From Bacteroidota bacterium (lineage in GTDB: Bacteria > Bacteroidota > Bacteroidia > Bacteroidales > JAKIYJ01): 42,760 nt of DNA. The notes below the pieces were generated by a model that saw only the letters and a program-made list of their open reading frames with translations, made no database searches and had not been told where the DNA came from. Shown here one piece after another: positions 25,831 through 34,699 of the stretch. Location of the stretch: positions 1-42,760 of the forward strand of contig JAKIYJ010000001.1 in the NCBI GenBank assembly GCA_022708585.1, written 5' to 3'. The first letter of the stretch is position 1. Each line of letters begins with the position of its first letter. The position numbers and the translations under genes were made by a program.

Positions 25831-26202
25831 ATGTACGCAATAGTTGATATAGCAGGGCAGCAATTTAAGGTTGAAAAAAACCAGGAAATCTTTGTTCACA
25901 GGTTGAAGGGTGAAACCGGAAATTCAATTAAATTTGAAAAAGTATTGCTGTTTGATGATAATGGTAAAATAAGTGTTGGAAATCCTTTCATTGAAGGTGT
26001 AAGTGTTAACGCAAAAATTATCAATCATCTTAAAGGAGATAAAGTTCTGGTATTTAAGAAAAAACGTCGTAAAGGCTATCAAAAATGTAATGGACACAGA
26101 CAATATCTTACAAAGATTTTAATTGAAGATATCTCTACTGGTGAACCTCAAAAAATGGAAACTTCAGAAAATGAAAATAAAGTTAATAATATTGTTGAAT
26201 AA
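25831..26202 (+). CDS. rplU: 50S ribosomal protein L21
   Basis: 123 residues. MYAIVDIAGQQFKVEKNQEI and KKKRRKGYQKCNGHRQYLT (about 72-90) are the L21 signatures. L21 contacts 23S rRNA domain II. After the normal end near residue 101 there is an acidic, Asn/Glu-rich tail of about 20 residues, a common variable addition in Bacteroidota. It is followed by rpmA after 26 bp, the usual pair. Confidence 0.96.
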   Translation: MYAIVDIAGQQFKVEKNQEIFVHRLKGETGNSIKFEKVLLFDDNGKISVGNPFIEGVSVNAKIINHLKGDKVLVFKKKRRKGYQKCNGHRQYLTKILIEDISTGEPQKMETSENENKVNNIVE

Positions 26203-26228
26203 AATTTAATAATTTAAAATTTTTTGTT

Positions 26229-26483
26229 ATGGCTCATAAGAAAGGTGCTGGCAGCTCACATAACGGTCGAGAATCACACAGCAAAAGATTAGGAGTGAAA
26301 ATTTACGGTGGACAATTCGCCAAAGCTGGTAATATTATTGTGCGTCAAAGAGGTACAGTGCATTTCCCTGGATTAAATGTCGGTATGGGAAAAGATCATA
26401 CACTTTTTGCCCTTAAAAATGGAACTGTTCAATTTAAAGGTACTCGTAAAAATAAATCAGTAGTAAATATTATTCCTTTATAA
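26229..26483 (+). CDS. rpmA: 50S ribosomal protein L27
   Basis: 84 residues starting MAHKKGAGSSHNGRESHSKR. The N-terminus reaches toward the peptidyl transferase centre. It lacks the cleavable N-terminal extension found in Firmicutes L27. GTVHFPGLNVGMGKDHTLFA (residues 43-62) is typical. It is the last gene of the short rplU operon, followed by a terminator. Confidence 0.97.
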   Translation: MAHKKGAGSSHNGRESHSKRLGVKIYGGQFAKAGNIIVRQRGTVHFPGLNVGMGKDHTLFALKNGTVQFKGTRKNKSVVNIIPL

Positions 26484-26520
26484 AAAGGATTATATTGTCG
26501 ATACAAATGTCACTTTTATC

Positions 26521-26560
26521 AAAAATCTCCTTTTACTATGCTGGTGAGAGGAGATTTTTT
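26521..26560 (+). terminator. Rho-independent terminator after rpmA
   Basis: AAAAATCTCC (26521-26530) pairs exactly with GGAGATTTTT (26550-26559), and the T run continues. It lies 38 bp after the rpmA stop codon. Confidence 0.8.
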
Positions 26561-26648
26561 TATTTTACATTTAACTTAAAAATAGTCAAGAGTATTCAGA
26601 TAAAATCAATATTATAAATCGCGTAAATCAATTAACTTATAAAATATT

Positions 26649-27920
26649 ATGCTTACTCTTAATGCAATAAAGTCGGATCCGGAAAAAATCATACAACTGT
26701 TATCTGTCAAAAATTTTGATGCAAAAAATATAATAAACCAAATATTGGAAACAGACAGACTCAGACGTGAAACTCAACAAGAACTTGATAAGACATTAGC
26801 CGAATTTAATGAAATATCAAGGCAAATTGGCAAGTATATCAAAGAAGGGAATAAAGAATTAGCCGACAATATCAAAGAGAAAGCAGACTTTCTTAAAACA
26901 AAATCAAAAGAAATATCAAAACAGCTTTCGGACATTGAACATCAACTTGATGAACTTTTGTTGAAATTGCCTAATACTCCACATTTTTCAGTTCATAAAG
27001 GTAATTCTTCCGAAGATAATGAAATTGTATGTTCTTATGGCGATATAGTTCAATTTACCAACAGGCTGTTACCTCATTGGGAACTGGCTTCCAAGTTCAA
27101 AATCATAGATTTTGAACTTGGAAGTAAAATTACTGGAACAGGCTTCCCTGTTTATAAAGGTAAAGGAGCAAAACTGCAAAGAGCCTTAATTTCTTTCTTT
27201 CTCGACAAAGCTATTAATGCAGGTTATACTGAAATACAGCCTCCACTTATGGTTAATGAGGCTTCCGCTTATGGTACAGGTCAGTTGCCCGACAAAGATG
27301 AACAAATGTATTTTGTACCTCTTGATAATTTCTACCTTGTACCTACTGCCGAAGTACCTGTAACTAATATCTATAGGAATGTTATTTTAAAATACAATGA
27401 ATTGCCCATAAAAAATGTTGCTTACTCTGCTTGTTTTAGAAGAGAAGCGGGTTCTTATGGTAAGGATGTTAGAGGCCTAAATCGCCTGCATCAATTTGAT
27501 AAAGTAGAAATTGTTCAAATACAGCATCCCGACAACTCCTATAATGCTTTAAATGAAATGGTTGAATATGTGGCTTCCTTGCTTAAGGATTTACAATTGC
27601 CTTACAGAATTGTACGACTTTGCGGTGCTGATTTGAGCTTTACCAGTGCGTTAACTTACGATTTTGAAGTATATTCAGCAGCTCAACAAAAATGGCTTGA
27701 AGTAAGCTCAGTATCAAATTTTGAAACTTTTCAGGCTAATAGAATGAAATTGAAATTTAAGGATGTTGATGGAACTACTAAACTGGCTCACACCTTAAAT
27801 GGCAGTGCATTGGCTTTGCCTCGCATTATGTCAGCTCTGCTCGAAAATAATCAAAAAAATAATTCCATTGAAATTCCAGAGGCTATTGTGCCTTATACTG
27901 GTTTTAATGCTATTGACTGA
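26649..27920 (+). CDS. serS: Seryl-tRNA synthetase
   Basis: 423 residues, the bacterial length. The N-terminal helical arm (about 28-105) binds the long variable arm of tRNA-Ser. The class II core shows TAEVPVTN (233-240), motif 2 FRREAGSYGKDVRGLNRLHQF (split here: FRREAGS at 263-269, RLHQFDKVE at 279-287) and motif 3 LNGSALALPR (383-392). It charges tRNA-Ser with serine. It stands behind a terminator, so it should have its own promoter, but none is obvious. Confidence 0.97.
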   Translation: MLTLNAIKSDPEKIIQLLSVKNFDAKNIINQILETDRLRRETQQELDKTLAEFNEISRQIGKYIKEGNKELADNIKEKADFLKTKSKEISKQLSDIEHQLDELLLKLPNTPHFSVHKGNSSEDNEIVCSYGDIVQFTNRLLPHWELASKFKIIDFELGSKITGTGFPVYKGKGAKLQRALISFFLDKAINAGYTEIQPPLMVNEASAYGTGQLPDKDEQMYFVPLDNFYLVPTAEVPVTNIYRNVILKYNELPIKNVAYSACFRREAGSYGKDVRGLNRLHQFDKVEIVQIQHPDNSYNALNEMVEYVASLLKDLQLPYRIVRLCGADLSFTSALTYDFEVYSAAQQKWLEVSSVSNFETFQANRMKLKFKDVDGTTKLAHTLNGSALALPRIMSALLENNQKNNSIEIPEAIVPYTGFNAID

Positions 27921-28018
27921 TTTTATGTAATAATTATCTTTATTATTTGAATAATTATTAACAAATAAATTTATAGATGAAGTATAAATTATTAACAATC
28001 AATTAAATAAATTTACTA

Positions 28019-29863
28019 ATGAAATCTAAAATTGTATTGTTATTTTTTATATTTTTTATAAAAATTAATTTTTCTATTCTTTATTCCCAGGAACAGTCAA
28101 CCGAAAAAATTGCTGCTCAATATTTCCAAACAAAAGACTTTTTGAAAGCGGCTGAATTATATGAACAACTTTATGAACAAAAACCCAATACTTATTATTA
28201 CAGACAATATGTTCAATGTTTATTTGAATTGGGAGATATTAAAACAGCCGAAAAATTTATTAAAAAAGAACTTAAAAAAAAACCTGATGAAGCCTACTTT
28301 AATGTAGATTTAGGATTTGTTTATCAGATGGAAGGTGATATTAATAGGGCTAACAAACAGTATTTGTCGATTATTGATGATTTAAAGCCTGATAGAAATA
28401 TTATTAATAACACAGCAAATGCTTTTATTTCAAGAGCATTATATTCTTATGCACTCGAAACATACAAAAAAGGGCGAATTTTACTGAAAGGAAAATATAA
28501 TTTTACCCCCGAAATAGCAAATGTTTATTATGTTCAAGGCAACTTTCAGGAAATGACAGAAGAATACCTGAATATGCTCGATGAAAATTATCAAACTTAT
28601 ATAAGTTATGTACAGCAACGTTTACAGGATTTTGTGGCTAATGATGACCCAGAAGGTAGCAGAATAAATATTGTTAGAGATGTTCTTTTAAACAGAATAA
28701 AAAAATTTCCCGACAGAATTTATTATACCGAAATGCTTTTATGGCTGCTCATACAACAAAAAGATTTTTCAGCCGCCTTGATACAGGCTAAATCATTAGA
28801 CCGAAGATTGAACGAAGATGGTACCAGGGTATTGCACATTGCCAGAATTAGTGCCGAAAATAAAGATTATGATGCCGCTATTGATGCATATAACTATGTG
28901 CTTGCAAAAGGAAAAAATACTGCAAATTATTTTGATTGCCGTATTGAATTAATTAATACAAGATTTGCTAAAATCACAGAAAATATTAATTATACTCAAA
29001 AGGAACTAATTGATTTACGTAATGATTATAATATAATAATTAATGAATTGGGGAAAAATAGCAATACCGTTTCACTTATTAAAAACCTCGCCCATCTTGA
29101 ATCTTTTTATCTTAATAATGATAGCATTGCTAAATCTTTACTTGAAGAAGTTATCTCAATGAAAAATATTAACCCCCGAGACAAGGCAGAATGCAAAATT
29201 GAACTTGCCGATATTTACCTTATGACTGGAGAAATATGGGAAGCCACTTTGCTGTATTCTCAAGTCGAAAAAGATATAAATTTTAAAAATGATCCAATAG
29301 GACATCTTGCTAAATTTAAAAACGCTAAACTATCATATTATATAGGGGAATTTGAGTGGGCAAAAGCTCAACTAAACGTCCTTAAATCTGCAACTTCTAA
29401 ACTCATTGCTAATGATGCTATGGAACTTTCATTATTAATATCAGATAATATTGATCCAGTTGACAGTTCTACAACCGCTCTTGCAATGTATGCCCGAGCT
29501 GATTTACTATGCTTCAGAAATAGAAAAGATCTGGCATTGATGACACTCGATAGTATTAGAAAAATATTTTCATATCACCCTATTATTGATGAGGTATATT
29601 ATAAACAAGCCCAGATACTAATAAGTATGAAACGATTTAAGGAAGCCGATAGCCTTCTTGCCATTATAGTCCAAAATTATTCCTATGATATTCTTGCTGA
29701 TAATGCATTATTCGATAGAGCTTTAATATATGATGAGGTTTTTCACGATAAAGAAAAAGCAATGGAATTATATCAGGATGTTATAATGCAATATCCTGGC
29801 AGCATTTACAGTATTGAAGCAAGACGCCGATACAGACAGCTAAGAGGCGACACTGTCCAATAA
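28019..29863 (+). CDS. Secreted tetratricopeptide-repeat protein
   Basis: 614 residues with a signal peptide (about 1-24, ending near LYSQ). TPR-like helical repeats run through most of the chain, for example FLKAAELYEQLYEQKPNTYYY (first half DFLKAAELYEQLYEQKP, about 38-54), AYFNVDLGFVYQMEGDINRA (about 91-110) and DKEKAMELYQDVIMQYPGS near the C-terminus (about 582-600). Such periplasmic repeat proteins are scaffolds; no partner can be named. It lies between serS and ksgA, and ksgA starts 21 bp later, so the two may be co-transcribed. Confidence 0.82.
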   Translation: MKSKIVLLFFIFFIKINFSILYSQEQSTEKIAAQYFQTKDFLKAAELYEQLYEQKPNTYYYRQYVQCLFELGDIKTAEKFIKKELKKKPDEAYFNVDLGFVYQMEGDINRANKQYLSIIDDLKPDRNIINNTANAFISRALYSYALETYKKGRILLKGKYNFTPEIANVYYVQGNFQEMTEEYLNMLDENYQTYISYVQQRLQDFVANDDPEGSRINIVRDVLLNRIKKFPDRIYYTEMLLWLLIQQKDFSAALIQAKSLDRRLNEDGTRVLHIARISAENKDYDAAIDAYNYVLAKGKNTANYFDCRIELINTRFAKITENINYTQKELIDLRNDYNIIINELGKNSNTVSLIKNLAHLESFYLNNDSIAKSLLEEVISMKNINPRDKAECKIELADIYLMTGEIWEATLLYSQVEKDINFKNDPIGHLAKFKNAKLSYYIGEFEWAKAQLNVLKSATSKLIANDAMELSLLISDNIDPVDSSTTALAMYARADLLCFRNRKDLALMTLDSIRKIFSYHPIIDEVYYKQAQILISMKRFKEADSLLAIIVQNYSYDILADNALFDRALIYDEVFHDKEKAMELYQDVIMQYPGSIYSIEARRRYRQLRGDTVQ

Positions 29864-29884
29864 TGTTTTATTATAAAACGTGTT

Positions 29885-30667
29885 ATGACATCTGTTAAAC
29901 CTAAAAAATATTGGGGACAGCATTTTTTAACTGACAATTCTATTGCTGAAAAAATTGTTAACAGCCTTAACCATTACCATAACTACAAGTTTGTCCTTGA
30001 AATAGGTCCTGGTAAGGGAATACTTACAAAATATCTTTTGTTAAATAAAAATTTTACTGTATATGCAGTTGAAATTGATGAATGTTCTGTTAACTACCTT
30101 GTATCAGAATTAAATATAGACGAAAAGAAAATAATTAAAGGAGACTTTCTTAAACTGAACCTTAATGAAATTTTTAATGAACAGTTTGCAATAATTGGTA
30201 ATTTCCCATATAATATCTCATCTCAAATTCTTGTGAAGATACTTAAAAATAAAAGTATGATACCCGAAGTTGTAGGAATGTTTCAAAAAGAACTTGCCAA
30301 ACGTATTGTATCCCTTCCTGGTAATAAGGAATATGGTACCCTGAGTGTCTTAACTCAAGCATGGTATAAAACAGAATATTTATTTACTGTTAATGAAAAA
30401 GTGTTTTTCCCCAGTCCAAAAGTAAAATCTGGAGTTATTAGATTACAAAGAATAGATAAAACAGATATTAATTACGACGAAAAACTTTTTACTCAAATAG
30501 TTAAATCTGCATTTAATCAAAGACGTAAAACATTGAAAAATTCTTTATCAAATTATAATCTCCCTTCTTTCCCAAACTACAAGACTATAAAAGATCTAAT
30601 GCCATTGCGGGCAGAACAGTTAAGTGTCGAAGATTTTATTGAAATAACAATGCTTATAAGTTCGTAG
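29885..30667 (+). CDS. rsmA: 16S rRNA (adenine1518-N6/1519-N6)-dimethyltransferase
   Basis: 260 residues (also called ksgA). It dimethylates two adjacent adenines in helix 45 of 16S rRNA, a late 30S assembly check. The start KPKKYWGQHFLTDNSIAEKI, the SAM motif LEIGPGKG (38-45) and the catalytic NFPYNISSQI (106-115; the usual form is N-L-P-Y) are seen, plus the C-terminal FNQRRKTLKNSL. The last base of its TAG stop is also the first base of the palindromic repeat array that follows. Confidence 0.97.
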   Translation: MTSVKPKKYWGQHFLTDNSIAEKIVNSLNHYHNYKFVLEIGPGKGILTKYLLLNKNFTVYAVEIDECSVNYLVSELNIDEKKIIKGDFLKLNLNEIFNEQFAIIGNFPYNISSQILVKILKNKSMIPEVVGMFQKELAKRIVSLPGNKEYGTLSVLTQAWYKTEYLFTVNEKVFFPSPKVKSGVIRLQRIDKTDINYDEKLFTQIVKSAFNQRRKTLKNSLSNYNLPSFPNYKTIKDLMPLRAEQLSVEDFIEITMLISS

Positions 30668-30940
30668 GGTTTACCCTGTTAAATACTATCAAATTTTTTT
30701 CAAAAATTTGATAGTACGATTTGAGCGGTAAGGATTATCTTAAAAATTTATAATTATTTACTCAAATCGTATTTAATAGGGTTTACCCTGTTAAATAATT
30801 TCAAATTTTCGAGGAAAATTTGATGTTACGATTTGAGCAGCAAGAGTTTATTTAAATATAACAGTTAACTTGCTCAAATCGTATTTAACAGGGTGAACCC
30901 CGTTAAATACTATCAAATTTTCATAAAAATTATGACTGCC
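30667..30940. repeat. Tandem array of a 112-bp unit built from three palindromes
   Basis: GGGTTTACCC at 30667, GGGTTTACCC at 30779 and GGGTGAACCC at 30891 mark a period of exactly 112 bp: two full units and the start of a third that decays near 30935. Each unit carries three inverted repeats. A: TATTTAAYAGGGT with ACCCTGTTAAATA at each junction. B: CAAATTTTT with AAAAATTTG (about 30689-30713 and again 112 bp later). C: TACGATTTGAG (30715-30725) with CTCAAATCGTA (30761-30771). Between units several stem positions change together: B goes from T-A to C-G next to its loop, and C has TAA/TTA in unit 1 but CAA/TTG in unit 2. Local hairpins or a cloverleaf closed by stem A are both possible. There is no coding potential. 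The identity is unknown. Confidence 0.85.
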
Positions 30941-30956
30941 CTTGCTCGAAAAGTTT
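30939..30956 (+). repeat. Solo copy of the dispersed element end, beside the transposase remnant
   Basis: CCCTTGCTCGAAAAGTTT resembles the left end TCCTGCTCTGAAAAGTC at 17995-18011 with a one-base gap. It lies 125 bp before the transposase-like fragment, so it may be the end of the original insertion sequence. Confidence 0.4.
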
Positions 30957-31080
30957 AGAAACTTTATTATAATTAAATTTAATCTATATTTTATCATTAA
31001 TAATCGACTATAGTTATAAAAAATCAGGTATTTTTCGAAAATTTATATAAAGTTATAATTTGGTTAAAAACAAAATCAAT

Positions 31081-31231
31081 ATGAGCAAAGAAAAAAATTA
31101 AATTTATCGGACAACAGGTTTTTAAACAAATAATAAAACTCATAGATGTAATAAATTTCAATAGATTGGTGAATAAACATAATGCAGGTTATTATTATAA
31201 AACATTTAACTTAATAATGAAAAAAAAATAA
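31081..31231 (+). pseudogene. N-terminal remnant of an IS4-type (DUF4372) transposase, frameshifted
   Basis: The frame ending at the TAA 31229-31231 reads KFIGQQVFKQIIKLIDVINF and then NRLVNKHNAGYYYKTFNL. This matches the way DUF4372 N-termini of Bacteroidota IS4-family transposases begin (MSK..KFIGQP-F-Q-L.., ..YYYKTF..). The ATG at 31081 (MSKEK) is in another frame; removing one A from the seven-A run at 31091-31097 joins the two. The rest of the transposase (about 350 residues with the DDE core) is absent, so the gene is dead. The family call is from pattern memory, without a search. Confidence 0.55.
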
Positions 31232-31250
31232 AATATTTTTTATCAAGAGA

Positions 31251-31282
31251 TTTGTTTTATATAAAAATAAATTTTACTTTTG
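31251..31282 (+). promoter_or_regulatory. Promoter of the ribosomal protein supercluster
   Basis: TTTG (31251-31254), 20 bp, TACTTTTG (31275-31282), an excellent match to the Bacteroidota -33/-7 consensus. The rpsL ATG is 46 bp downstream. I see no other promoter of this quality within the cluster through to rpsE, so a long transcript is likely. Confidence 0.78.
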
Positions 31283-31328
31283 CAGTCCAAAATAAATAAA
31301 AGAAAAATTTTTTAATAAAACGATTAAT

Positions 31329-31712
31329 ATGCCTACTATACAGCAATTAGTTCGTAAGGGAAGAAAGAAATTGGTTTACAAGAGTAAATCACCTGCTCTG
31401 GATTCATGTCCTCAAAGGCGAGGTGTTTGTGTGAGAGTATATACGACTACGCCTAAAAAACCTAATTCTGCGATGCGAAAGGTTGCAAGAGTTCGACTTA
31501 CAAATTCAAAGGAAGTTAATGCATATATTCCGGGAGAAGGTCATAATCTTCAGGAACACAGTATTGTATTGATACGAGGGGGGAGAGTTAAAGATTTGCC
31601 TGGTGTACGTTATCATATAATAAGAGGAGCACTTGATACATCGGGAGTAGAAGGACGAAAACAAAGAAGATCAAAATACGGTGCTAAAAGACCCAAAGAA
31701 CAAAAAAAATAA
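31329..31712 (+). CDS. rpsL: 30S ribosomal protein S12
   Basis: 127 residues. MPTIQQLVRKGRKK and TTPKKPNSAMRKVARVRL are signatures. S12 sits at the decoding centre. K43 (E. coli K42) and the lysine in GGRVKDLPGVRYH (E. coli K87) are both present, so the classic streptomycin-resistance changes are absent. First gene of the str/S10/spc cluster; rpsG follows after 6 bp. Confidence 0.98.
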   Translation: MPTIQQLVRKGRKKLVYKSKSPALDSCPQRRGVCVRVYTTTPKKPNSAMRKVARVRLTNSKEVNAYIPGEGHNLQEHSIVLIRGGRVKDLPGVRYHIIRGALDTSGVEGRKQRRSKYGAKRPKEQKK

Positions 31713-31718
31713 TAAGTT

Positions 31719-32186
31719 ATGAGAAAAACAAAACCTAAAAAACACCCTGTTTCGCCAGATCCTCGTTATAATGATCCAGTGGTAACTAAGTTTGTTGATA
31801 ATATCATGCTTAGAGGTAAAAAAAATGTTGCATACAAGATTTTTTATGATGCTATTGATATAGTTTCAGAAAAAATGAAAGAAGATGGACTCGAAATATG
31901 GAAAAAAGCATTGGATAATGTAACCCCTTCTGTTGAAGTTAGAAGTCGTAGAATCGGAGGAGCTACTTTCCAAATCCCTTCTGAAATAAGACCAGCTCGT
32001 AAACAGTCTATCGGCATGAAATCTCTGGTTAATTTTGCACGCAAACGACACGAAAAATCAATGTCTCAAAAATTAGCAGCTGAAATTATGGCTGCATATA
32101 AAGAAGAAGGCGCTGCATTTAAACGTAAAGAAGATACACATAGAATGGCCGAAGCTAATAAGGCCTTTTCACATTTTAGATTTTAA
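31719..32186 (+). CDS. rpsG: 30S ribosomal protein S7
   Basis: 155 residues, normal length. It organises the 30S head by binding the 3' domain of 16S rRNA. The start MRKTKPKKHPVSPDPRYNDP and KALDNVTPSVEVRSRRIGG (63-81) are recognised. It ends with HRMAEANKAFSHFRF, the usual tail. fusA follows after 15 bp. Confidence 0.98.
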   Translation: MRKTKPKKHPVSPDPRYNDPVVTKFVDNIMLRGKKNVAYKIFYDAIDIVSEKMKEDGLEIWKKALDNVTPSVEVRSRRIGGATFQIPSEIRPARKQSIGMKSLVNFARKRHEKSMSQKLAAEIMAAYKEEGAAFKRKEDTHRMAEANKAFSHFRF

Positions 32187-32201
32187 TAATATATTGATAT
32201 A

Positions 32202-34307
32202 ATGTCAGCAGATCTCGAAAATATTAGAAATATAGGTATAATGGCTCATATAGATGCAGGTAAAACTACTACTACAGAGCGTATGCTGTATTATACAGGA
32301 ATAACTCACCGCATTGGTGAAGTTGATGAAGGAACTGCTGCTATGGATTGGATGGTTCAAGAACAGGAAAGAGGTATTACAATAACTTCTGCTGCTACTT
32401 CTGTATATTGGAAATATGACAGTACCTTATATAAAATAAATATTATTGATACCCCTGGGCACGTTGATTTCACTGTTGAAGTTGAACGTTCATTAAGAGT
32501 TCTTGATGGTGCTGTCGCCTTATTCTGTGCAGTTGGAGGAGTTCAACCTCAATCTGAAACTGTATGGCATCAGGCCGATAAATATAAGGTGCCAAGAATT
32601 AGTTATATTAATAAGATGGACCGTTCAGGTGCCGATTTTTTTAATGTAGTAAAAGAAATTGAAGAAAAATTAAACGCCAAACCCATATTACTCCAATTAC
32701 CTATTGGAGACGAAGATTCCTTTATTGGTGTTGTAGATCTGGTTCGTAATAAAGCAATAGTTTGGGATGACGATTCTTATGGTATTAATTACCGTATTAT
32801 ACCTGTACCAGAAGATATGAATGATATTGTACATGAGTATCGTTCCAAACTTATAGAAGGAGTTGCAGAAGAAAGAGAAGATTTACTGGAAAAATTCATG
32901 TTGAACCCGGAACTTATTTCACCTGAGGATATTATTTCGGAAGTAAGAAAAGCTACCATTGAAATGAGAATTACTCCGGTTTTTTGTGGTGCTTCTTTTA
33001 AAAATAAAGGAGTTCAATTGCTTCTGGATGCTATTGTTTCTTATTTGCCTAACCCTCTTGATATTCCACCAGTAAAAGGTATAAATCCATACACTGGCAA
33101 AGAAGAAATTAGAAATACAGATGAAAATGAACCTTTTTGTGCTCTGGCTTTTAAAATAGCGATAGACCCTTATGTTGGGAAAATAGCCTTTTTTAGAGTT
33201 TATTCTGGTATAATGAATTCCGGTTCATATATATTAAATACTGGAACTGGCAAAAAAGAAAGAATATCTAAATTATTAGAAATACACGCTAATAAATATA
33301 CTCAAATTGAAAACGCTAAAGCCGGTGATATATGTGCTGTTGTTGGCTTTAAAGAAATAAGAACAGGCGACACCTTATGCGATGCAAAATATCCAATAGT
33401 ACTGGAATCAATAACTTTTCCAGAACCAGTTATCAGTATCGCAGTAGAACCTAAAACACAATCCGATATTGATAAATTTAATAACAGTCTTAATAAACTT
33501 GCTGAAGAAGACCCTAGCTTTCATATAAATATAAATGAAGAAACCGGACAAACTATACTAAGCGGTATGGGAGAACTTCATCTTGAAATTTTAGTCGACA
33601 GATTAAAAAGAGAATTTAATATTGAATGTATACAAGGTAAACCTCAAGTTGCATATAAAGAAGCAATTTTTAATACTGTAATTCATCACGAAATATATAA
33701 AAAACAAACAGGAGGCAGAGGAAAGTTTGCTGAAATTATAGTTGAATTGTCACCTGCTCCATATAATGTAAAAGGTTTAGAATTTATAAACGAAGTTAAA
33801 GGAGGAAATATTCCAAAAGAATATATAGAAGGTGTTCGCAAAGGATTTGTTTCAGCTATGGCAAATGGCGTACTTGCCGGTTTCCCAATGCAAAGTTTGA
33901 GAGTTAGATTATTAGATGGTTCAACCCATCCAGTTGATTCTGATGTACTTGCCTTTGAAATTGCTGCTAATCTTGCTTTTAAAGCAGCATGTAAAAAAGC
34001 TAAACCTGGTTTATTAGAACCTATTATGAACCTTGAAGTTGTTACGCCAGACATATACATAGGTGAAATAACAGGAGATTTGAACAGACGAAGAGCACAA
34101 ATTACAGGAATTTCTACTCGAAATAAATTGCAACTCATTAAAGCTACTGTCCCATTGGCTGAAATGTTTGGATACGTAACAACATTGAGAACATTGTCAC
34201 AGGGGCGCACATATTCAAGTATGGAATTTTCACATTATGCACCAGTACCAAAGGAAATTACTGATGAAATAATTTATAAAATTAAAGGATATGCAGTTAA
34301 TTATTAA
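32202..34307 (+). CDS. fusA: Elongation factor G
   Basis: 701 residues. This GTPase drives translocation of tRNA and mRNA. The GTP-binding motifs are G1 AHIDAGKTT (15-23), G3 DTPGHVDF (83-90) and G4 NKMD (137-140); the switch I region has RGITITSAATS (58-68). Domain IV contains KQTGGRGKFAE and the domain V end SQGRTYSSMEFSHYAPVP. The location between rpsG and rpsJ identifies it as the main EF-G. In other phyla tuf would follow; here rpsJ comes next after 29 bp, the Bacteroidota arrangement. Confidence 0.97.
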   Translation: MSADLENIRNIGIMAHIDAGKTTTTERMLYYTGITHRIGEVDEGTAAMDWMVQEQERGITITSAATSVYWKYDSTLYKINIIDTPGHVDFTVEVERSLRVLDGAVALFCAVGGVQPQSETVWHQADKYKVPRISYINKMDRSGADFFNVVKEIEEKLNAKPILLQLPIGDEDSFIGVVDLVRNKAIVWDDDSYGINYRIIPVPEDMNDIVHEYRSKLIEGVAEEREDLLEKFMLNPELISPEDIISEVRKATIEMRITPVFCGASFKNKGVQLLLDAIVSYLPNPLDIPPVKGINPYTGKEEIRNTDENEPFCALAFKIAIDPYVGKIAFFRVYSGIMNSGSYILNTGTGKKERISKLLEIHANKYTQIENAKAGDICAVVGFKEIRTGDTLCDAKYPIVLESITFPEPVISIAVEPKTQSDIDKFNNSLNKLAEEDPSFHININEETGQTILSGMGELHLEILVDRLKREFNIECIQGKPQVAYKEAIFNTVIHHEIYKKQTGGRGKFAEIIVELSPAPYNVKGLEFINEVKGGNIPKEYIEGVRKGFVSAMANGVLAGFPMQSLRVRLLDGSTHPVDSDVLAFEIAANLAFKAACKKAKPGLLEPIMNLEVVTPDIYIGEITGDLNRRRAQITGISTRNKLQLIKATVPLAEMFGYVTTLRTLSQGRTYSSMEFSHYAPVPKEITDEIIYKIKGYAVNY

Positions 34308-34336
34308 TTTAATATTATTGTTTTAAACATATAGCC

Positions 34337-34642
34337 GTGAACCAAAAAATAAGAATAAAATTAAAATCTTATGACCACAATTTAGTCGATAAATCGGCTG
34401 AAAAAATTGTGAAAACTGTTAAACAAAGTGGCGCAGTTGTAAATGGACCAATACCTTTGCCTACTAATAGGAAAATTTTTACAGTTTTACGTTCACCATT
34501 TGTAAATAAAAAATCAAGAGAACAATTTCAGGTTTGTACTTATAAAAGACTGTTGGATATATACAGTACTACTCCTCAAACTATTGAAGCATTGATGAAA
34601 CTTGAACTTCCAAGTGGTGTAGAAGTAGAAATAAAAGTTTAA
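34337..34642 (+). CDS. rpsJ: 30S ribosomal protein S10
   Basis: 101 residues. GTG start at 34337 (read NQKIRIKLKSYDHNLVDKSA). GPIPLPTNRKIFTVLRSPFV (39-58) is the conserved loop. It joins the 30S head and, as NusE, binds NusB in antitermination. The gap before it is only 29 bp, so the str and S10 groups are one unit. GTG is unusual among these genes, which otherwise use ATG. Confidence 0.97.
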   Translation: MNQKIRIKLKSYDHNLVDKSAEKIVKTVKQSGAVVNGPIPLPTNRKIFTVLRSPFVNKKSREQFQVCTYKRLLDIYSTTPQTIEALMKLELPSGVEVEIKV

Positions 34643-34699
34643 TTCATATTTTTTAATTGTTAAAATATTTGAAATATAAAAATTTAAAGAAATTATAAA

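Larger units (their letters stand above)
30668..31328. other. Intergenic region of 661 bp between rsmA and rpsL
   Basis: From left to right it holds the 112-bp palindromic array (to about 30940), a solo dispersed end repeat (30939-30956), an AT-rich stretch without recognised features, a transposase N-terminal remnant (31081-31231) and the rpsL promoter (31251-31282). It looks like a place where mobile DNA collected without disturbing the ribosomal promoter. Confidence 0.75.

Noticed and set aside
30667..30940. CRISPR array
   Set aside because: The period is 112 bp, the repeated part covers nearly the whole unit with internal palindromes, there are only two and a half copies, and no cas gene is nearby.
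31081..31101. Short leader peptide starting at ATG 31081 as a control of rpsL
   Set aside because: It lies upstream of the rpsL promoter, so it cannot be on that transcript; a frameshifted transposase start explains it better.
33686..34210. Minus-strand open frame of 174 codons inside fusA
   Set aside because: It lies wholly within a well-conserved EF-G gene, has no recognisable product, and is explained by the codon composition of the coding strand.
34308..34336. S10-type leader control structure before rpsJ
   Set aside because: The gap after fusA is only 29 bp and shows no hairpin, so no separate S10 leader is present here.
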